Assembly (NCBI RefSeq): GCF_004361815.1 | Contig: NZ_SNWA01000004.1 | Span: 124,001 to 188,000, forward strand | Origin: Paraburkholderia sp. BL10I2N1 | Lineage (GTDB): Bacteria; Pseudomonadota; Gammaproteobacteria; Burkholderiales; Burkholderiaceae | DNA: 64,000 nt | Direction of reading: 5' to 3' | Part shown: positions 53,014-63,349 of the stretch, one piece after another | Position numbering within the stretch: position 1 is the stretch's first letter | Layout: each line of letters starts with the position of its first letter | Notes under the pieces: generated by a model | What the model was told of the DNA's origin: nothing | The model's database searches: none | The model's input: only the letters and a program-made list of their open reading frames with translations | Made by a program: the position numbers and the translations under genes

Positions 53014-53386
53014 GGAAATCCTCCCGGGCTCACTGCGTCATGCCGGCGATCGACGATGTCAATCCGGGCATGTGATGAGAGCCGCTCGACCGTAGCGGAA
53101 AATCATATTAGGCCCGGGAACCTGATGGGATGCTGAGTTCGGACGGACGATCGTCGTTCAATCAGGCAGGACGGCCGACCGCTGCTGCAATTGCGCGCGT
53201 AGGCGCGACAGGCGCTTCCCGGCCAGCTCCGGACATCCAGACAAATTGCGCGGACGTCCGCAGTTCGACGCATAGACGACGATCGCTTTTGACGCCTCGA
53301 CAAGTCGATGCTGTTGTTAGCCAGTTGAAGTTCGTACGTGTATTGGCATACGCGGCGCCGCACTGTTTCATTGCGTACGCGGGGTA
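53014..53386. other. intergenic region upstream of the ABC operon
   Basis: It holds the promoter of the minus-strand ABC operon and the end of the EAL gene. Small frames at 53130-53390 lack supporting signals. Confidence 0.4.
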
Positions 53387-54967
53387 TTAGTTTGTCGGCT
53401 GAAGCGTCGATCTGCTTTCACTAAGCCAGAGGATGAGTTCGTTCACACGCATTGCCTTCGCGAACAGCCAGCCCTGTCCATACTGGACGCCTCTCTGTAC
53501 AAGATATTCGACCTGGACATCGCGCTCGACGCCCTCGGCCACGATTTCCACACCCAGTTCGTGTGCCATCTCGATGATATGAGGCGCGACGACGCTCGAC
53601 GCTGCGTCCTGTGCGATGGTGTCGATAAATGACTTGTCGATTTTCAGGACGTCGACCGTGAAGGTTTGCAGATACGAAAGGCTGGAATATCCAGTTCCAA
53701 AATCGTCAATATAGATCGGGTGACCGGCATTCCTGAACGCCGCTATTGTTTCCCGCGTTGCGTCGGCGTCCATGAAGCTTCGCTCCGTCGCTTCGATTCT
53801 GATCTGCGCGGGGTGGATGCCCGTTCCCTTCAGCCGGGCAGTGAGGACGTAGAGGAAGCGGCGCGTTCGCAAGTCTTCGCTGCTCACATTGATAGAAACA
53901 TAGAACGAAGGACGCGCGCGCAAAAGCTTCGACAGTTCGTCAATCGTCTTGTCCAGTACGAGGTCCGTCAACGGTTGAATGAGGCCGTTCTGCTCGGCAA
54001 CTGCAACAAAGATTTCTGGCGAGATGTAATGCCCATTCAATTGCCATCTGACCAGTGCTTCGACGCCCACGCATTCGCCGCTCGTGAGGCTCACGATCGG
54101 TTGAAAATACACGTCAATCCTTCTTCGTGAGATAGCCCATTCTAATGTTGCGGGGAAGGAGATCTGTCGCGAGATCCGCCTGAATGCAAGCCAACCGAGC
54201 AAGCCTCCAACGATGACACCAACCGATAGCCACATCACAAGCAAACCGGTCCAGTTGCCCAGAAGGCTACTACGTGGGGATTTGACTACCACGCCGAGCG
54301 GGCGGGTCGCCGAACGGGCGACAGCGTAATGCCATTGTTCGCTGTTCACGTGCCCGGCAAGTTTCCATGCGTTGAGCATGTCGTTGCCATCCGCGCCGGA
54401 CGACAAGGCCAATATCGTGTTTGTCTCGAAATTGATCGCGGCAATCGGTCTTCGGGCGGGGTCGATAAGATCAACATAGGACTGCGGATCGATCGAGACA
54501 TAGTTTCCATTGCGACCGATCTGAATGTCCTGACGTACATCACTGAGCGGGTTCTTCTGCCGGAACCAGATCAGATAGCCGTCGTTGCTTCGCCAACTGG
54601 GCGGCGGCATTGTCAGATGCTGCGCCCGAACGTCTCCCACAAGCGGCGAGCACAGGTATTGTCCGCCGCCGTAAGCGCCCGCATCCTGCACGTAGCGATA
54701 GTTGAAAATCACGCGGGCAAGCTGAGCGATGTAGGCGGGCGAGCAGGGTCCGCCGGGTACCGCCTCCATGTCGGCGATCGCGGCGAATGCCTGGTAGGTG
54801 ACAAGCTCCGTGCGCATCACGGCTTTCGCGGCCAATTGCTGCAGATCGTCCTGCTCGCGACGTTCGGCATCTTCGTCTGCGACATAGATGCTGGTCAGCA
54901 CGGGCAGGATTGTAGCAATACAGCCCAGCGCGACAGAAGCTGAAATGAGCGACAACCGTTTTATCAT
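53387..54967 (-). CDS. CSS-motif EAL-domain c-di-GMP phosphodiesterase
   Basis: The ATG at 54967 gives 526 residues; the product starts MIKRLSLISASV with a TM segment, then a periplasmic CSS-type domain (about 40-230) with two Cys, in GGPCSPAYIA and QYLCSPLVG. A second TM segment (WTGLLVMWLSVGVIVGGLLG) precedes an EAL domain: VEALVRW, SINVSSEDLRTRRF, IYIDDFGTGYSSLSYLQ, DVLKIDKSFI and EIVAEGVE. All EAL catalytic motifs are present. In the family, periplasmic thiol state controls c-di-GMP hydrolysis. It is a single gene. Confidence 0.93.
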   Translation of the reverse strand: MIKRLSLISASVALGCIATILPVLTSIYVADEDAERREQDDLQQLAAKAVMRTELVTYQAFAAIADMEAVPGGPCSPAYIAQLARVIFNYRYVQDAGAYGGGQYLCSPLVGDVRAQHLTMPPPSWRSNDGYLIWFRQKNPLSDVRQDIQIGRNGNYVSIDPQSYVDLIDPARRPIAAINFETNTILALSSGADGNDMLNAWKLAGHVNSEQWHYAVARSATRPLGVVVKSPRSSLLGNWTGLLVMWLSVGVIVGGLLGWLAFRRISRQISFPATLEWAISRRRIDVYFQPIVSLTSGECVGVEALVRWQLNGHYISPEIFVAVAEQNGLIQPLTDLVLDKTIDELSKLLRARPSFYVSINVSSEDLRTRRFLYVLTARLKGTGIHPAQIRIEATERSFMDADATRETIAAFRNAGHPIYIDDFGTGYSSLSYLQTFTVDVLKIDKSFIDTIAQDAASSVVAPHIIEMAHELGVEIVAEGVERDVQVEYLVQRGVQYGQGWLFAKAMRVNELILWLSESRSTLQPTN

Positions 54968-56047
54968 CTCGCAAGTTCCGTGGTAACTGTCCGCATGGAA
55001 GACCTGCACCGACGCGAGGGGCGAACGCTCGGAATCACGATGCCACGGTAAAGAATAGTATCTGGCGCCTATTTTTCAACTCATCCCTGAGCGCATCGTC
55101 CATCTACTCTCGTGGGTGCGCAAACTACCGATATTCGACGGCAAACGGACGTTGGATGATGCCTCACTTGAGTCCGGTTAGGGGCGGCTGCTACTTGTCG
55201 CCATCAGGCATACGTCGGACATTCGAGTGCCGGTTTCACTCAGCTATCAGCCGATCGTGGAGCGACGACGCACGGCGCATCACCGGCCGAACCGGGCTGC
55301 CGCCTGCAATCAAGCGGATGATCGTAGATTGCCTCAACAGGTACTGGCCAGCGACTGCTATAGCGGTTTGCGAACCGGATCTCCGGGCTGTAGCGGGCCT
55401 TCGCGCTCCCACTCCCTCTACCCAAAAACAGATGCTCAACGTTTGACGTGGGGCCGGGCTGCAGGAGCAGATCCTCTCGATGGAGGGACTGCTTCAGAAC
55501 TCCGGAGTTGAGTAAGTGTCATCCATAAGGCTCCCCGATGTGGATTCAATCGGTCGCCCCAGCGGATGGCTTTGCCGTCCGCTGAGAGTTTGAGTTGGCC
55601 GCCATGTATTCGCCTCCTGAATTCATCCTTCCGCTCATATTCCGCTGGAGGGTTAGCCTCATGGTGCTCTGGCCTTGCCAACTGCCGCTGGTTTACGTAT
55701 CGTGATCCTTACATTCCCTTGCCCATATTGAGTTGTCGTTGTGCTGCCTGATCTGGGTGGCGGACTACCTTGGCAAGCCGATGCGGACCAGCAATTCGAA
55801 AAACAGGAACAAGTGCGATTAGCTGAGGTAATGCTGCGGCCCGCACATACATCGTTAATCGCCAGGCCATCGCTCTGGTCCTCCCACCTGATGCGCGAAT
55901 CGTGGGCGGTAAAGATAGCTAACAGGTCGCTCGAGCCGACTCGCTTCAGAAATCCTCAGCTCGCGGATCAGTTTCAACGCTAGCCGACGCCCACTACGCA
56001 GCGCTACACGCGCTTCGCGGCCAGGCGGGCCAAGGCCAGGGAGGGGA
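54968..56047. other. long intergenic region before the autotransporter gene
   Basis: About 1.1 kb has no convincing gene. The left part contains the EAL gene promoter. A minus-strand frame at 55436-55681 (EYERKDEFRRRIHGGQLKLS) is weakly protein-like, and the region's lower GC content suggests decayed or acquired DNA. The autotransporter start is preceded by a strong GGGAGGGGA. Confidence 0.5.
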
Positions 56048-59000
56048 ATGAACCGCTTGTACAGGATCATCTGGAGCGTTGCCACGCAGGCCTGGGTGGT
56101 CGTATCCGAACTGGCAAAAGCGGGCGGCAGGAAGACGCGGGAGAAGGCCGGCCGCGGCGCGGCCCTGCTGCCACCGGTGATCGCGCTGGCCTGCTGTGGA
56201 CAGGCTCACGCCCAGGCGTTCAGCTGGTCCCCCTCGGGGGCGAATTCCGGGGGGAGCGGGAACTGGGATCTCACCAGCAGTTCCTGGTACAACGGCGTGA
56301 CGCTCGCGCCGTGGACTAACGCGGCGGGACGCAATGCCACATTCGGCGGTGCCGCGGGGACCGTGAACCTGCTTACCCCGGTGACAGTGCAGAACCTGAA
56401 TTTCAGTGTCGGCGGCTATACGCTCACGGGCGGGACGATCAACAACGGCGCATCGGCCGCAACAGTCGGCCGGACGATCAGCGTGGGCAGCGGCAACACC
56501 GCGACGATCAACCCGGTCATCGCCGGCACCGGCAACCCCCTCATCGTCAACGGCGGCGGCACCGTGGTGCTGGGCGGCGTCAACACCTACGCCAACACCA
56601 CCAACGGCAACTTCTTCACCGCCAGCACCTACCGCAGCACCAACGTCACCCAGGGCAGCACACTGCGGGTGGCGAGCGACAGCAATCTGGGTGCGGCGCC
56701 CACAGCGTCGGCCAACGGTCTGCAGCTGGGCGACGCCACGAGCAGGGGCACGCTGGCGATCACGGGCGCTGGCTTCACGACGAACCGCAACGTCTTGCTG
56801 GGTCCGGGTACGGGCGGCGGCGGTGGCATCGACGTGGCAGCGGGCGTCACCGCCACCTTCAGCGGCCTGATTACAAGCGCTAGCGCGGGCGATGGCGCGT
56901 CGCTCACCGCCAGCGGCCCCGGCACTCTGGTGGTGACCGCCAACAATAACTACCAGGGCGCGACGACGATCTCGGCCGGTACGACCGTGCAGGTTGGCAA
57001 TGGCGGCGCCACAGGCCAGCTGGGCAGCGGCGCGAATGCCGCCATCGTCGACAACGGCACGCTGGTCTACAACCGGACTGGCGCCGTCGTCCGATTCGGC
57101 CCGATTTCCGGCGCCGGCTCGCTCCGCCTGACGAACGCCGGCTTCGCCCTCGCGCTGTCGGGCGCCAATACCTACACCGGCGGCACCTTCATCGACGCGG
57201 GCACCCTGCGGATCGGCAACGGTGGGCCAGGGACTACGTTCGCCGGCGATATCTTCATCAACAACACCAGCAGCGCGGTCCTCTTCAACACCGGCACCAA
57301 CAGCAATATCAGCATCGCCGGCGCGATTTCCGGCCCCGGCTCGGTGCAGCAGATCGCCAACAACCGTGTCACGCTGAGCGGCGCCAGCACCTACAGCGGC
57401 GGCAGCACGATCACGAACGGCTCGATCGTGCTGACCAACGCCAGCAGCGCCGGCACGGGCCGAGTAACCATCACCAGGCCGGCCGGCACGACCGGCCTGG
57501 AGCTGGCCTTCACATCGGCCGGCACCTTCGGCAACGTGCTGGCGGGCGCGGGCGCGACCACGGTGAGCGGGGCACAGGCCACGATCACGGGCGCCAGCGC
57601 CGCCTACACGGGCCAGTGGAACGTGACCGCGACGGGCACCCTGGCCGTGTCGAACACGGCCACGACCAGTACCGCCAACCTCGGCACCGGCGGGGTCAAT
57701 GTCGCCGGCACCGTCAATGTGCAGACGACGGGCGCCTTCAGCTTCGCCAACGCCCTGACCGGTGCCGGCACGCTGAACGCATCCAGCGGCAACCAGGCGT
57801 TCTCGTTCGGCCCCGGTGCAGGCGGCAGCTTCGCCGGCACGCTCAGACTGACGAACAACACTTTCGCCCTGTCGGGCACTAACACGACGGCCGTGACGGG
57901 TGCCGCGCTGGAGGTGGGCACGGGCAACGTGACCAGGGTGGGCGATGGCAATCAGGCGATTCGTGGCCTGAACATCAATGGCGGCACGGTGCAGTTCAAT
58001 GTCACGGCACCCGATCAGGCGTCGGCGGCCAGCCTGATCACGGCTGGCTCGCTGGACGTCAGTCATGCCGGCGCGGTGGGCATCAATCTGCCCATGCCTT
58101 ATGTCGCCAGCCCCCCGGACACGAACAATGCGCTCAACCTGCTGATGCAGGATGACGCGAATGTTGGCGTACGACTGGTCAGTGCGGGCACGGTGACCGG
58201 CAGCGCCGGAGCACTCGTTCCTGTGGACCAGAATGGCAATGCCATCACGGCCGGGCGCCAGATCGACATCAGCCAGAACGGCAACACGGTGGCCAAGGGA
58301 AGCTACGACTACCGGCTGACCACGGGCGCGGCGGCGGATGGCCTGTACCTGAACTACGGCCTCAAGCAACTGGAACTGCAAGCGGGTCAGACTCTGGTGC
58401 TGGCCCAGGATAGCGGAGCGACCGGCACCGCGGCGGACATGTCGGCGAGGATCACGGGCACGGGCAGTCTGGCCATCGATGCAGGCACGGGGTCGTTGTC
58501 CCTGTCGAACTCGGGCAACGACTACAGCGGCCAGACGAGCGTTAGTTCGGGCACGCTGCGGGCGGACAGCGACCAGGCCCTGGGCCAGACGAGCGCGCTC
58601 AACCTGGCCGGCACCACCGGGTTCGACCTGAACGGCAAGACCCAGACGGTCGGTTCGCTCAATGGCGCAGCGGGTTCGACCCTGGACCTGCATGGCGGCA
58701 CGCTGGGCGTGGGCAACGGCGGCACCTCAGCGGGCACGCTGACCGGTGCGGGCCAGTTGAACCTCGGCGGCGGCACGCTGGGTGTGCAAGGGGCCAACAC
58801 GGGCCTGAGCGCCAGCACTGCTATCGCCAGCGGCGCCACCATCAGTCTGAACAACGTGGGCGGCCTGGGCAGCGGCACGATCATGGATAACGGCGCATTG
58901 GTGCTCAATGGCGCTACGGGCACGCTGGGCAACGCCATTGCCGGCACGGGCGCGGTCAACCTGACCACGGGCGCCGACGTGACGGCAACGGGCAGCAACA

Positions 59001-60838
59001 CCCTGTCGGGCAACTGGAACACGGCGGCGGGCACCCGCCTGAGCGTCTCGAGCGCCAGCAACCTGGGTACGGCGGCGATCAGCAATGCCGGCACCCTTAA
59101 TGTCGACACCACGACCGACTGGACCCTGGCCAATGCGATTGGCGGCGCCGGCGAGTTCGTCAAGGGCGGCGCCGGCCGTCTGAGCCTGACCGGGCAGACT
59201 GGCTGGACGGGCGCCACCCGGCTGGAAGGCGGTGAGCTCGTGCTCGATGGCGTGGTGGGTGGTGCGCAGTTGGCCAGCAATATCACGGGCACCAGCGGCA
59301 CCCGCCTGAGCCTGCAAAACGGCGCGGTCCTGACTGGCTGGATTGACCCGACAGCCGTCAGCATCGACGCGACCAGCACCTGGAACATGACGGCCAGTTC
59401 CCAGGTCGACAGCGTCAATCTGGTGGGTGCCATCAATTTTGCCGCGCCTGCCGCGCTGCCCCTGAGTGCGGGACGAACCCTGACGGCCAGCAACTGGGTC
59501 GGCCAGGGCGGCACGATCGGGCTTTATACCGTGCTGGCGGGAGACGGTTCCCCATCTGACAGGCTTGTGATCGACGGGGGTCCCGCCACCGGCAGTGCAA
59601 AGCTGCACATCACGAATGCGGGCGGTGCGGGGGCATTCACGACGGGTAATGGCATTCTGGTGGTGGATGCGGTCAATGGCGGCACAACCGCACCCACGGC
59701 CTTTACGCTGGATGGACGGGCAGTGGCGGGCGCGTATGAGTATCGGCTGTTCAGAGGTTCCAGTCCGGACCCGGCCGACGACAACTGGTATTTGCGCTCG
59801 GAGCAGCCCCTGCCCCCTTCAGGATCGAGCGGCTCCACACAGCCGCAGCCGCCGTCGCAGCCGCAGCCGCAGCCGCAGGCGCTTTTCCGTCCGGAGGTTG
59901 CCGCTTACCTGGCCAACCAGAATCTGGCCGGCCAGATGTTCGTGCACAGCCTGCACGACCGGCTGGGCGAGTCCCAGTACGTCGAAGGCCAGGGCTTCGA
60001 CCCTGAGCAGGACAAGCCGCGATCGGCGTGGGTACGGGTGGTCGGGAACTGGGAGGGAAGTCACAGCCAGGATGGCAACTTCCAGATCGACAGCAACACC
60101 TTCCAGCTTCAGGGCGGGGCCGAACTGGCGAAATGGAAGTTCGCCACTGACGCTGACCGGATTCACGTGGGTCTGATGGGCACCTACGGTTATTCCAGCA
60201 GTAATGCTGAAGCCGCGGGAAATCCGGCGCGTGCACATGGCACGGTGGAAGGCTTCAGCCTCGGCGCCTATGGGACGTGGTATCAGAACGACAGGAACAA
60301 GCTTGGCGCCTACGTCGATACTTGGTTCCAGTATGGCTGGTTCAGCAACCGGGTCGAAGGGAACGAACTGCCCACTGTGAATTACAACGCTCAGGGATGG
60401 GCCATTTCCGGTGAAGGTGGCTATGCGATTCCCTTGCCCCACGACTGGGTGATCGAGCCGCAAGGGCAAATCATTTACGTGAGCTACAACGAAGGTGACA
60501 TCAGCGAGCCTAATGGCACGCGCGTGACCGGAGCCGATTCGAACGGACTGATCACGCGGCTGGGCGTGCGGTTCCAGCGGATGTTTCAGCACGACGACGG
60601 CCGGAAGATACAGCCCTATGCAACGGTCAACTGGTGGCATACGACGGCAAACAGCAGCATCTCGTTCAATCAGGTAGCGGTTGGCAGTCTCTATCCGTCT
60701 AACCGATTTGAGCTCAAGCTGGGCCTGAATGTTGACCTTGGCAAGCGTTGGACGGGCTGGGCCAATGTGTCCGGCGAATGGGGCGCGCAAAGTTATTATC
60801 AGTTCGCCGCGCGCGGTGGCGTGAAATATACCTGGTAA
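56048..60838 (+). CDS. type Va autotransporter adhesin with ESPR leader
   Basis: The 1596-residue protein begins with an extended signal peptide region (MNRLYRIIWSVATQAWVVVS) and a signal core ending QAHAQA (about residue 57). The passenger (about 58-1260) is a beta-helix of many Gly/Ala/Asn/Thr-rich repeats of the autotransporter-associated type (TLVVTANNNYQGATTISAGT, LSLSNSGNDYSGQTSVSSGT). A Pro/Gln linker (QPQPPSQPQPQPQ) leads to a pertactin-like beta domain (about 1320-1596) ending KYTW. The passenger should lie on the cell surface, in adhesion or biofilm formation. It follows GGGAGGGGA and has no partner gene. Confidence 0.95.
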   Translation: MNRLYRIIWSVATQAWVVVSELAKAGGRKTREKAGRGAALLPPVIALACCGQAHAQAFSWSPSGANSGGSGNWDLTSSSWYNGVTLAPWTNAAGRNATFGGAAGTVNLLTPVTVQNLNFSVGGYTLTGGTINNGASAATVGRTISVGSGNTATINPVIAGTGNPLIVNGGGTVVLGGVNTYANTTNGNFFTASTYRSTNVTQGSTLRVASDSNLGAAPTASANGLQLGDATSRGTLAITGAGFTTNRNVLLGPGTGGGGGIDVAAGVTATFSGLITSASAGDGASLTASGPGTLVVTANNNYQGATTISAGTTVQVGNGGATGQLGSGANAAIVDNGTLVYNRTGAVVRFGPISGAGSLRLTNAGFALALSGANTYTGGTFIDAGTLRIGNGGPGTTFAGDIFINNTSSAVLFNTGTNSNISIAGAISGPGSVQQIANNRVTLSGASTYSGGSTITNGSIVLTNASSAGTGRVTITRPAGTTGLELAFTSAGTFGNVLAGAGATTVSGAQATITGASAAYTGQWNVTATGTLAVSNTATTSTANLGTGGVNVAGTVNVQTTGAFSFANALTGAGTLNASSGNQAFSFGPGAGGSFAGTLRLTNNTFALSGTNTTAVTGAALEVGTGNVTRVGDGNQAIRGLNINGGTVQFNVTAPDQASAASLITAGSLDVSHAGAVGINLPMPYVASPPDTNNALNLLMQDDANVGVRLVSAGTVTGSAGALVPVDQNGNAITAGRQIDISQNGNTVAKGSYDYRLTTGAAADGLYLNYGLKQLELQAGQTLVLAQDSGATGTAADMSARITGTGSLAIDAGTGSLSLSNSGNDYSGQTSVSSGTLRADSDQALGQTSALNLAGTTGFDLNGKTQTVGSLNGAAGSTLDLHGGTLGVGNGGTSAGTLTGAGQLNLGGGTLGVQGANTGLSASTAIASGATISLNNVGGLGSGTIMDNGALVLNGATGTLGNAIAGTGAVNLTTGADVTATGSNTLSGNWNTAAGTRLSVSSASNLGTAAISNAGTLNVDTTTDWTLANAIGGAGEFVKGGAGRLSLTGQTGWTGATRLEGGELVLDGVVGGAQLASNITGTSGTRLSLQNGAVLTGWIDPTAVSIDATSTWNMTASSQVDSVNLVGAINFAAPAALPLSAGRTLTASNWVGQGGTIGLYTVLAGDGSPSDRLVIDGGPATGSAKLHITNAGGAGAFTTGNGILVVDAVNGGTTAPTAFTLDGRAVAGAYEYRLFRGSSPDPADDNWYLRSEQPLPPSGSSGSTQPQPPSQPQPQPQALFRPEVAAYLANQNLAGQMFVHSLHDRLGESQYVEGQGFDPEQDKPRSAWVRVVGNWEGSHSQDGNFQIDSNTFQLQGGAELAKWKFATDADRIHVGLMGTYGYSSSNAEAAGNPARAHGTVEGFSLGAYGTWYQNDRNKLGAYVDTWFQYGWFSNRVEGNELPTVNYNAQGWAISGEGGYAIPLPHDWVIEPQGQIIYVSYNEGDISEPNGTRVTGADSNGLITRLGVRFQRMFQHDDGRKIQPYATVNWWHTTANSSISFNQVAVGSLYPSNRFELKLGLNVDLGKRWTGWANVSGEWGAQSYYQFAARGGVKYTW

Positions 60839-60842
60839 GCCG

Positions 60843-60867
60843 CAAGGATGTAGGACGCGAATCCTTG
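60843..60867 (+). terminator. hairpin after the autotransporter gene
   Basis: CAAGGAT and ATCCTTG form a perfect 7-bp stem around an 11-base loop, starting 5 bases after the stop codon. No T run follows, so intrinsic termination is unsure. Confidence 0.35.
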
Positions 60868-61196
60868 GGGGTGTGCACGGCTGACGACGCAAACGGACAT
60901 TGCTGCCAGACGTTGAAGGTGTGAACGTTCCCCCGGTTCCGATATGTGCTTCCCTTCCATCCTGGTTCCGATCAAGACCGGCAGTTTCGATGCGAGCCCT
61001 CCTCAGGGAGATGGCTCTGCGGTTTGCCGCGTGCGTCTTCTGTCGACTGTGGAACGGACGGTCACAATCGGCCGACCGATGACCGTTCAGGGTCGTTTTG
61101 CGACAATCACCTGTCGCTAATGTGCTTTCCTTTCCGTCTTCTGAAGCGCCCCCTATCAGCGTCGGCGGTCGTCGAAGGGCCTGTCGGCCGCAGACA
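60868..61196. other. intergenic region before the NRAMP remnant
   Basis: No gene is supported. The upstream half of the NRAMP gene is missing; nothing recognisable from it was found here. Confidence 0.4.
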
Positions 61197-61742
61197 GCGA
61201 TGCCGAGCGTCGCGACACCGCGCTCGGTGCCGTGCTGACCCAGTTGCTGACCGCGGCCGTGCTGGTCACGATAGCGGAGCGAAGAACGCCGGGCATGTGC
61301 CGCTGCATGACGTCGGACAGATCGCCGACGCGCTTTATGCGCTGCTGGGCGGGGCGGTCTTTGTATGGGCGCGCTCGGCGCCACGATGGTGGCTGCGCTG
61401 TGTCGCCCCTCGCCCTCGCGCGGGGCTTCGGTGAAATCGCAGGCTAGCGCCGTTCACTGGCCTTGCATCCGTTCAAGGCGCGATGGTTCTACGGGGTCTA
61501 CGGTGACCGGCAGTGCGGTGTTCGTCGCGCGCGTGCCGGACGTTCAGTCGCTCAACATCGCCACCCAGGTGCTCAACGCTTTGCTGCTGCCGTTGGTTGC
61601 AGGAAGGCTGATCGCGCTGGCGAGCGGCACTGTGTTGCCCGCTGCAGAGCAAGTGCGCGGCGCATTTCGCGTGGCGCCGATCATTGGAGTGAGCATCGCG
61701 TGCGGCATCGGCATCGTCGGTGCGCTCGGCGTGTTGGTGTGA
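61197..61742 (+). pseudogene. decayed NRAMP-family divalent-metal transporter, C-terminal part
   Basis: Reading across three frames recovers AERRDTALGAVLTQLLTAAV, then PLHDVGQIADALYALLGG, then GALGATMVAA, then the HPFKARWFYGVYG segment, then SLNIATQVLNALLLPLVAG. These follow the order of the last four or so TM segments of NRAMP/MntH-type transporters. At least three frame changes are needed and the first 250-300 residues are missing, so the gene is dead. Confidence 0.78.
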
Positions 61743-61780
61743 GGCCGATCAGACATGCCGGGCGATTATCGGCCGGCATG

Positions 61781-62281
61781 TCAACAGTCGGCCACGATAA
61801 AGCGGCGCAATTGACGCGCGAACTCCGTGCGGGCGGCGGCAGGCAGTTGCCGTCCGACGGGAATACGCTGCCAGCCGTCGCAAAGGTAGACGGCGCCATC
61901 GCTGTCGCCGAGAGACACGGCCACGCGGGCCGCATTCATCCGATGCATCGTGCGGCGTCCGCCCTCGTGTACTTCGACGATCACGAACGGGGGCGCTAAC
62001 GTCAGCACCTCGCCGTCCGTCGCGTGCCTGGAGTAGGCGATAAAGGCGATGCCGACGGCCACGGTGCAAAGCATCGAGAAGGGCAGCGCGAGCCACACGC
62101 CGAATGCGAATGCCGCTGCCACGCCGATCGCGAGGACGAGCGCCATGAGGAACGCGATCGCGGCGAGCGACTGCCGCGGCGTGAGGGAGCAGTTGCGCTT
62201 GATGCGCCACTCGCGGCTCGGCACACCTCCCTCGCCGTCGAAAGGGCCAGGCCCGTACGACCGTCTGAAGTATGCGTACAT
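61781..62281 (-). CDS. DUF2244 integral membrane protein
   Basis: The start at 62281 (MYAYFRRSYGP) gives 166 residues with two adjacent TM segments (LAAIAFLMALVLAIGVAAAF, FGVWLALPFSMLCTVAVGIA), preceded by REWRIKRNCSLTPRQ and followed by a basic/acidic C-terminal domain (HATDGEVLTLAPPFVIVEVH, RVAVSLGDSDGAVYLCDGWQ). This is the DUF2244 layout. Members often sit near cytochrome oxidase genes; here it stands alone. The frame is also open upstream to 62473, but there is no good ribosome-binding site there. Confidence 0.82.
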   Translation of the reverse strand: MYAYFRRSYGPGPFDGEGGVPSREWRIKRNCSLTPRQSLAAIAFLMALVLAIGVAAAFAFGVWLALPFSMLCTVAVGIAFIAYSRHATDGEVLTLAPPFVIVEVHEGGRRTMHRMNAARVAVSLGDSDGAVYLCDGWQRIPVGRQLPAAARTEFARQLRRFIVADC

Positions 62282-62482
62282 GATCGAAAGTCCCGCGTCG
62301 TGGAGCCATCCGTGACGCGCAATGCGCGTGCCGCTCTGTCTCTCTGCGTTCGTAAGCCCTCGCACATGTCGACCGGCGCTTTCACCGGAGTGGTAGAGCA
62401 TGACGATCTCGACGAGGTGCTCATGTTGTTGCGCGGCGAGCCTTATCTGCTCTGGAGACCGGTCGATCAGCACGGCACCGGA

Positions 62483-63010
62483 CTACGACGGGCCGCCCGC
62501 CTCCACCCTGCGGGATGTGTTGCGCTCCAGTCTCATGTACAGGTTCGCCGCCACGATACCGAAGACGATGTGACTGAACAGGCTGGCCCAGTTGCGCGCT
62601 TCTGCGAACCACGGAAAAAGCCGTGTCATGCCGTAGAAATTAATCAGGTAAACGGCTACAGCGAAAGCGCCACCCGCCAGTGAAGCCATCCCCACGCTCG
62701 AGTCAAGGTTGAATGACGTCATGATCAGACCGAGGATAAGCGCCAATACGATGGCAAGGGCAAAATGCACCACAAAGGCCGCGAGCACGATGCCAATTGA
62801 GACTGCTTGCGGCGATTGCAATGCGCCTCGTCCCAGCATGATCGCGGCGACCATGCGTGGGGGCTCCAGCAGACTTCCGCCCGCCATCAGTGCCATCAGG
62901 ATAACCCCTAACGCCAGGAACACAGCGCCTGCGATGACGCCTGCCAGCACGGCTGCCCGCCAGTCGAGCTGGCCGTGCGTGAAATGATGGGAATCCATGT
63001 GAAGTTGCAC
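62483..63010 (-). CDS. four-TM membrane protein of unknown function
   Basis: A GTG start at 63010 with GGGAGA 6 bases upstream gives 175 residues. A His-rich N terminus (MDSHHFTHGQLDW) is followed by four hydrophobic segments (AAVLAGVIAGAVFLALGVIL, VSIGIVLAAFVVHFALAIVL, GMASLAGGAFAVAVYLINFY, SLFSHIVFGIVAANLYMRLE). I do not recognise a family by name. Confidence 0.78.
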   Translation of the reverse strand: MQLHMDSHHFTHGQLDWRAAVLAGVIAGAVFLALGVILMALMAGGSLLEPPRMVAAIMLGRGALQSPQAVSIGIVLAAFVVHFALAIVLALILGLIMTSFNLDSSVGMASLAGGAFAVAVYLINFYGMTRLFPWFAEARNWASLFSHIVFGIVAANLYMRLERNTSRRVEAGGPS

Positions 63011-63349
63011 AATTTGTCTCCCGATTGATTCGAATAATTCATTCTAGTCTGTCATCGGCAACTTGAATGTCGTCAAAACCCGACGGTGTGAAACTCACTG
63101 CGTGGAACTGACTTTTCCTGGTTCGTCTTCTTCGGGTCCGGTTTATCTACAACCTGGTTTTTCTTCGCTCCTTTCCCTTATTTCCCTTGTGGTTGCCGCA
63201 TTCTGACCAGATAGATTCCCGAGGTCAGCCGTGGCGCAGAACCAGCGCGTCACGACCACGTTATCGCTTCATCAATGTGAATTTCAAACCGTCCGTTTTG
63301 GACGAATTTGACGCCGACGCTAACATAGTCCTCCAGCTCGCGAGCGAAT
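63011..63349. other. intergenic region
   Basis: It holds the promoter of the minus-strand membrane protein gene. An AT-rich stretch with pyrimidine runs lies at about 63105-63190. No gene is supported. Confidence 0.4.

Noticed and set aside
55436..55681. A minus-strand frame with a DEFRRRI segment that recalls some transposase C termini
   Set aside because: The match is too short and not followed by further transposase blocks, so I leave the region as unassigned.
55994..58693. A 899-codon open frame on the minus strand opposite the autotransporter passenger
   Set aside because: Its composition is dominated by Arg, Ala, Gly and Val with no domain pattern, and the plus strand encodes a clear ESPR autotransporter. 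Long antisense frames are expected opposite Gly/Ala-rich repeats in GC-rich DNA.
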